Of a DNA stretch of 64,000 nucleotides, positions 60,009 through 64,000 are shown in pieces (the first letter of the stretch is position 1; the number at the start of each line of letters is the position of its first letter). The notes below the pieces were generated by a model. The model saw only the letters and a program-made list of their open reading frames with translations. It had not been told where the DNA came from and did not search any database. Source of the DNA: Allium sativum (lineage: Eukaryota > Streptophyta > Magnoliopsida > Asparagales > Amaryllidaceae); NCBI GenBank assembly GCA_030737875.1, contig CM060911.1, positions 91,160,599 to 91,224,598 of the forward strand, in the 5' to 3' direction. Made by a program: the position numbers and the translations under genes.

Positions 60009-60378
60009 GGAAACATTAGGATCATACCAAGGACTCTAATGGATAAAGAGGTGATCTTGGCTTAAAATTCATATCTGATAAAAGTCAAAGGTTTCATTCT
60101 CATATTTTGTTTATTGTGTAGTTAATTGGAGGAAGATATGGGGGTAGTGAAAGAAGTGAGCGACATGCATCAAAGAAAGGCAGAAATGGCCAAGCACTCT
60201 GATGCATTCATTACATTATCTGGTTAATTTTTATTCATTATGTTACAAATTTTATTTTATCTTTCCTTCGATTTATATTTTCTGATATTATTCTACTACA
60301 TTCCCAGGTGGTTACGGAGCATTAGAAGAGCTACTTGAAGTTATAACATAGGCTCAGCTTGGCATCTATAAAAAACTG
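60009..60378 (+). pseudogene. LOG: LONELY GUY (LOG) pseudogene, copy 2
   Basis: Exon remnants at about 60009-60050, 60122-60222 and 60308-60378 correspond to those in copy 1. The same one-base frameshift and the same TAG (60349-60351) for Trp are present, so the gene was already dead when the unit was duplicated. Private changes: Ala to Asp before Lys-Glu in the first exon, Ile to Thr in the Phe-Ile-x-Leu-Ser motif, and His to Tyr in the last exon. Confidence 0.88.
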
Positions 60379-61599
60379 GTTAGTGATAATTGAATATATA
60401 TATATATATATATTAACGCTTGTATTAATTTATTTCATACTTGTATAAATTAATTGCAGTTGATTAACGTTAATTAACATTAGATTATACAAGGTAGCAT
60501 TTATAAATGGTAATATTTGTATAAATTAATTGATTAAATAAATGGTTAACATTAAATGGTACCATGTTAATCTATGTTAATTTACATATTAAATGGTACC
60601 ATGTTAATTTACATATAAATTAACGTAAATTAATATGGCATCATTTCTTACATGGTAACATATTATTTGTATAAATGGTTACACGGTAGCATTTACATAT
60701 AAATTAGCATAAATTATTATGGCATCATTTCTTATATGGTAACATATTATTTGTATAAATGGTTACATGGTAGCATTTATTAACGTTAATAACTGCTTGC
60801 ACTTGTATAAATTAACGTTACTCAACATCATAATTTTATAAATTAACATAAATTAACATGTTATCATTTAACGTTAGTTAACGCTAAAACAAATATGGAA
60901 TAAATCATAAAATAATAATGTTTGCGTTAATTTATTTCATACTTTTATATGTTAACGTTAATTTGTTACCATTTAAGATCTGATTCATATCAGTGTTAAT
61001 TAATTCTCATATATTTGTTTCATTTTCAATGCTAATTCAATTTGATTTGATGTTGATCTCATTTGATAACCTTCTACTGATCTCTGATTTGATTTGATAT
61101 AAAACTAATTGATTGGATTTTAAAGCTTATATTTTTGTTTTGCCTTATATTGGAAGGAAAAAGCTAATAAATCTATTATGATAGGTACACACACTCGTTT
61201 CATCCTGTCTAGAAAAATTGTGAGAAACAACCCAACTTACTGAGCTAAATAAATTTATATCAAAATTATATTTGCGAATTAAATTGCTTCTTTTCAATTT
61301 ACTATGCTATTTTATTATGACAGGTATGATAGACGATTGGACAAATTCTGGATCAAGAAGCTGATGACTAAAATTAGAGTGATAGTATGAGTGACTAACT
61401 GTGTACATGTATATGAGTGAATTAGTACGTAGTAAGGAGCCAAGTATACGAGTGAAATGTAGTGAGAAAGTGTATGTATAAGTGATTGTATAATAGTGAG
61501 GAAACAGTATGTGTACAATTCGAATGTGTAATAAATATTTAATTAAATAAATATTTGTTATTTTCGTAAAAATAAATTCTGTGTAAATATTCAATTCTT

Positions 61600-62058
61600 G
61601 TAAGTATTTATTTATAACAAATAATGCCATATGGCCTAAAAAATGATGTCATATGCACTAATCAAATGATGACACATGGACAAATTATTGTTTGACACAT
61701 GAACCAACCGTTAAATGCCAAGTGTCAGCATTAATATATGTCATGTGTATACTATTACGACAACCATGTCAGCATCCATGTAGGATGACACATCACTATC
61801 CATGTCAACAGCCATCTAGGATGACACTTCATCAAAGAAATCAGTTGGTGACTCGTTATTCTAGTCATAAGGTAGTGGGGCCCATTAATTCTTATACCTA
61901 CCAATACCAATAAGTGTAGGTAAATCCATTTCTCTACTAAGCTTTACCTACCCAATTTCTACCAATCCAATATTGGTAGCTAAAATATATTACCCACCAT
62001 TATGTTAGTTTTACCTACACTTACAATTGGTAGTTAAAGATCTCATTTTCTTGTAGTG
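61600..62058 (+). mobile_element. CACTA-like transposon end, copy 2
   Basis: Same as 23280-23741. The terminal TTTTCTTGTAGTG is at 62046-62058. Confidence 0.5.
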
Positions 62059-62149
62059 ATGTTTGTGGTTGCGGACTCACTTTATTCTTCCTTACCAGAT
62101 TGGTGAAGTGCTCGAAAGAGGACCTTTGGTGTTCATACCTTTTTTGGTG

Positions 62150-62150
62150 T

Positions 62151-62227
<77 letters not shown>
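62150..62227. repeat. Compound microsatellite (CA)n-(TA)n-(GA)n, copy 2
   Basis: About 38 bases of CA, 20 of TA and 14 of GA. The CA run is expanded and the GA run reduced relative to copy 1. Confidence 0.95.
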
Positions 62228-62508
62228 AGGAAATCTTCCTTATTTAATAATACACTTAGATCATCCTAATGGGACAATTAAACTTGAATAAAAACTCCTA
62301 ATTAATTAAGCATTTATTCGGTTTAATTGTATGTTAAATAAGTTACACAATAAGAAATATATTTTGCGCATAATAATGTGCGTTTGAAACACGTCCTAGA
62401 TCATCCGTAAGAAATGAAGAAATGTCAATCTTCACATAATTCACAATTACAAGTTTTCTTCTCACATACAATATTCACCAGGCATTATTTTGTGGACTAA
62501 TTCTATTT

Positions 62509-62848
62509 GAACCCATGTTTTTACTGAGTAAACCCAGAAAAACGATGAACATACCGCATTAGTTTTGCAATGTTTTTCTTCTTCCAATTCTCATCATACC
62601 TCGTAGAGCTTCAATGAGATTCTTTAGTTTACCTCGTAGAGTCCCTACGAGATTATTTAGTGTATCTCGTATGGACCCTACGAGGTGACCTAAAGGCCCC
62701 TAGTATGGTTTCTACGAGATACACTAAAGAATCTCGTAGAGCCTGTACGAGAGGGAGTAAAATTGTATTTTTTAATAATACATGGGTGAACTCAACAAAA
62801 TGCTGGATTCCTCCTATTTTCCAGTTTTTCTGGGTATACTCAGTAATT
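62509..62848. mobile_element. Foldback (MITE-like) element, copy 2
   Basis: Same as 39663-40000. The inner 27-base stem is 62645-62671 with 62713-62739 and is unchanged from copy 1. Confidence 0.6.
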
Positions 62849-63719
62849 TCTTGGAACTAAGTAGAATTTAACACAAATTCCAAATTATCCATATAAATTA
62901 ATTGGAATATTTAACAAATTGGACTTACAATTCATTTTCTTAGTTTATTCCACTTTTGATTATTGAAAACTTTTGTGGAAATAAGGATTTTAGTTACATA
63001 ATTTTCTATTATTAGTCCCGTTATCTTGAATACAAGACTCAAAGAGAAGATGGAATAAAGAATTGGGATAAACTAAGATTTAAATAGGAATTCTAAAAAT
63101 GTAGAACTCCATCGGATTTATATATATGTAATTAAGATTCAACCCACAGGATTGGCATATATTACACATCAATTACTCTCATTGATTGCTAGTGTAAGCT
63201 ACAAAATTATTTTATATATTAAATGATTGCATACACTACATTCAATTTGCATATGAATATTTACCAATAATCAATCAGCCTTAGATAATTGAATCTTCAA
63301 ATTTACACATATTAATATTTCCGATGCTAAAATTTCAAACAATCATAATTTCTCCGTTTGAACTCCAATCGGAATATATGACAATTCTTCAGAAAATCAT
63401 GGTAAAAACAATGATATAAGTTTCATGGTCAAATTTCAACATCTTCTAAATGTCCATTTTTACCGTTTTCTAATTTTATTAGGTAAGTCCATATTAATTA
63501 ATAATTATAAGACGTGAGGTAGTACGCGATGTTTTTAAATTTTGTTTTTGAGAATGAACAAACGGTTGTATATATTGAAACTTAACGTTTGTGTTTAAAA
63601 AAAATCAAAATTATATTTGATTTTTGACTAATTTTCGTTCTTTACAAGAAAGAACATGAAAATTCTGGTTTTGAAAGAGCAAATAAATTGTTATTTTAAC
63701 CAAAAAAAAAAAGCGTTGA

Positions 63720-64000
63720 TGTAACGACCCGGGGAATTCGACGCCCGAATTCTGACAATAATACACCAATCCTGTATTACTGGTCGGAACTCAAGTATCG
63801 AAAACACCAGATAGTTATGAGAAAGAAGTTAGAGGGTGAGATAAGAAAGAAAGAAATATAAGAATAGAAGAAGAAGAAGAAGAACCAATACCACAACACA
63901 GAATCAGAGTCTCACATTGTAGCGGAACAAAATATAATATGGAAATAAATCTTTATTGAGAGCTTTCAAAATTACTTACAGTATCAGAGTACACCAACAT
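63720..64000 (-). mobile_element. Element F, LTR end of an A-like element (cut by the window)
   Basis: The sequence starts TGTAACGACCCGGGG and its complement resembles the end of the A LTR, including the GAAGAAGAAG tract and the AGCGGAAC block. It begins where similarity to copy 1 ends, so it marks an insertion; gttga at 63715-63719 may be one side of the target-site duplication. Confidence 0.8.

Larger units (their letters stand above)
58805..63719. repeat. Host tandem duplication, copy 2, right part
   Basis: Matches 20475-24072 and 39547-40871 without element D. The uninterrupted sequence GAAACACGTCC at 62388 is the empty target site of D. Contents: AT-rich DNA, the LOG pseudogene, AT-rich repeats (about 60395-60960), a CACTA-like end, microsatellites and the foldback element. 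Confidence 0.92.

Overview
This window looks like repeat-rich nuclear DNA of a flowering plant, probably a eudicot. It is AT-rich, the host genes are small or intron-containing and mostly broken, the LTR retrotransposons use tRNA-iMet primer sites, and microsatellites are frequent. I cannot name the species. About 80% of the window is Ty3/gypsy (chromovirus) LTR retrotransposon sequence, much of it nested. Only one confident potentially functional host gene is seen, a 72-residue secreted peptide at 41260-41478.

Layout. 1-8034: element A (+ strand), non-autonomous, its 5' LTR cut by the window start. A is inserted in a 27-bp minisatellite inside the left LTR of element B. 8035-18764: element B (- strand), non-autonomous, with ~6.5-kb LTRs and a ~1.0-kb internal region. 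B is inserted in the LTR of an older + strand relative, G (18765-19646 visible). 19647-24072 and 39547-45042: host DNA of tandem copy 1, interrupted by element D (24073-39541, TSD aacac). D is the only element with gag and pol. 45043-45874 and 58805-63719: host DNA of tandem copy 2, interrupted by element C (45875-58799, TSD aaaag), a complete relative of B. 63720-64000: start of an A-like element F on the - strand.

The host DNA is a direct tandem duplication with a unit of about 9.9 kb once insertions are removed; about 5.75 kb is visible in both copies. Each copy carries the same broken LONELY GUY (LOG, cytokinin-activating phosphoribohydrolase) pseudogene with a shared stop codon, the end of a CACTA-like transposon, a foldback hairpin and an unidentified - strand coding remnant. 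D, C, F and G each sit in only one copy, so they entered after the duplication. The order inferred at the left is G, then B, then A.

The most interesting signal is RNA-like structure shared by the autonomous element D and the coding-free elements A, B and C. (1) Just downstream of the primer-binding site, B, C and D each have two adjacent bipartite hairpins separated by one nucleotide, and A has one. Stem sequences change in a compensating way while loop and bulge sequences stay similar. They are candidates for a packaging or dimerisation signal that would let D mobilise the others. (2) A second stem-loop lies 1.3-1.6 kb from the LTR end, with at least five compensated pairs between B/C and D and a different stem at the same place in A. 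(3) Each family's LTR has a TATA-like box (weak in C), then a GC-rich block, then a 5' splice-site sequence. In D a good 3' splice site lies 12 nt before the gag ATG. Together these suggest a spliced gag-pol mRNA and an unspliced packaged genome. All three are inferences from reading the sequence and need alignment and RNA data.
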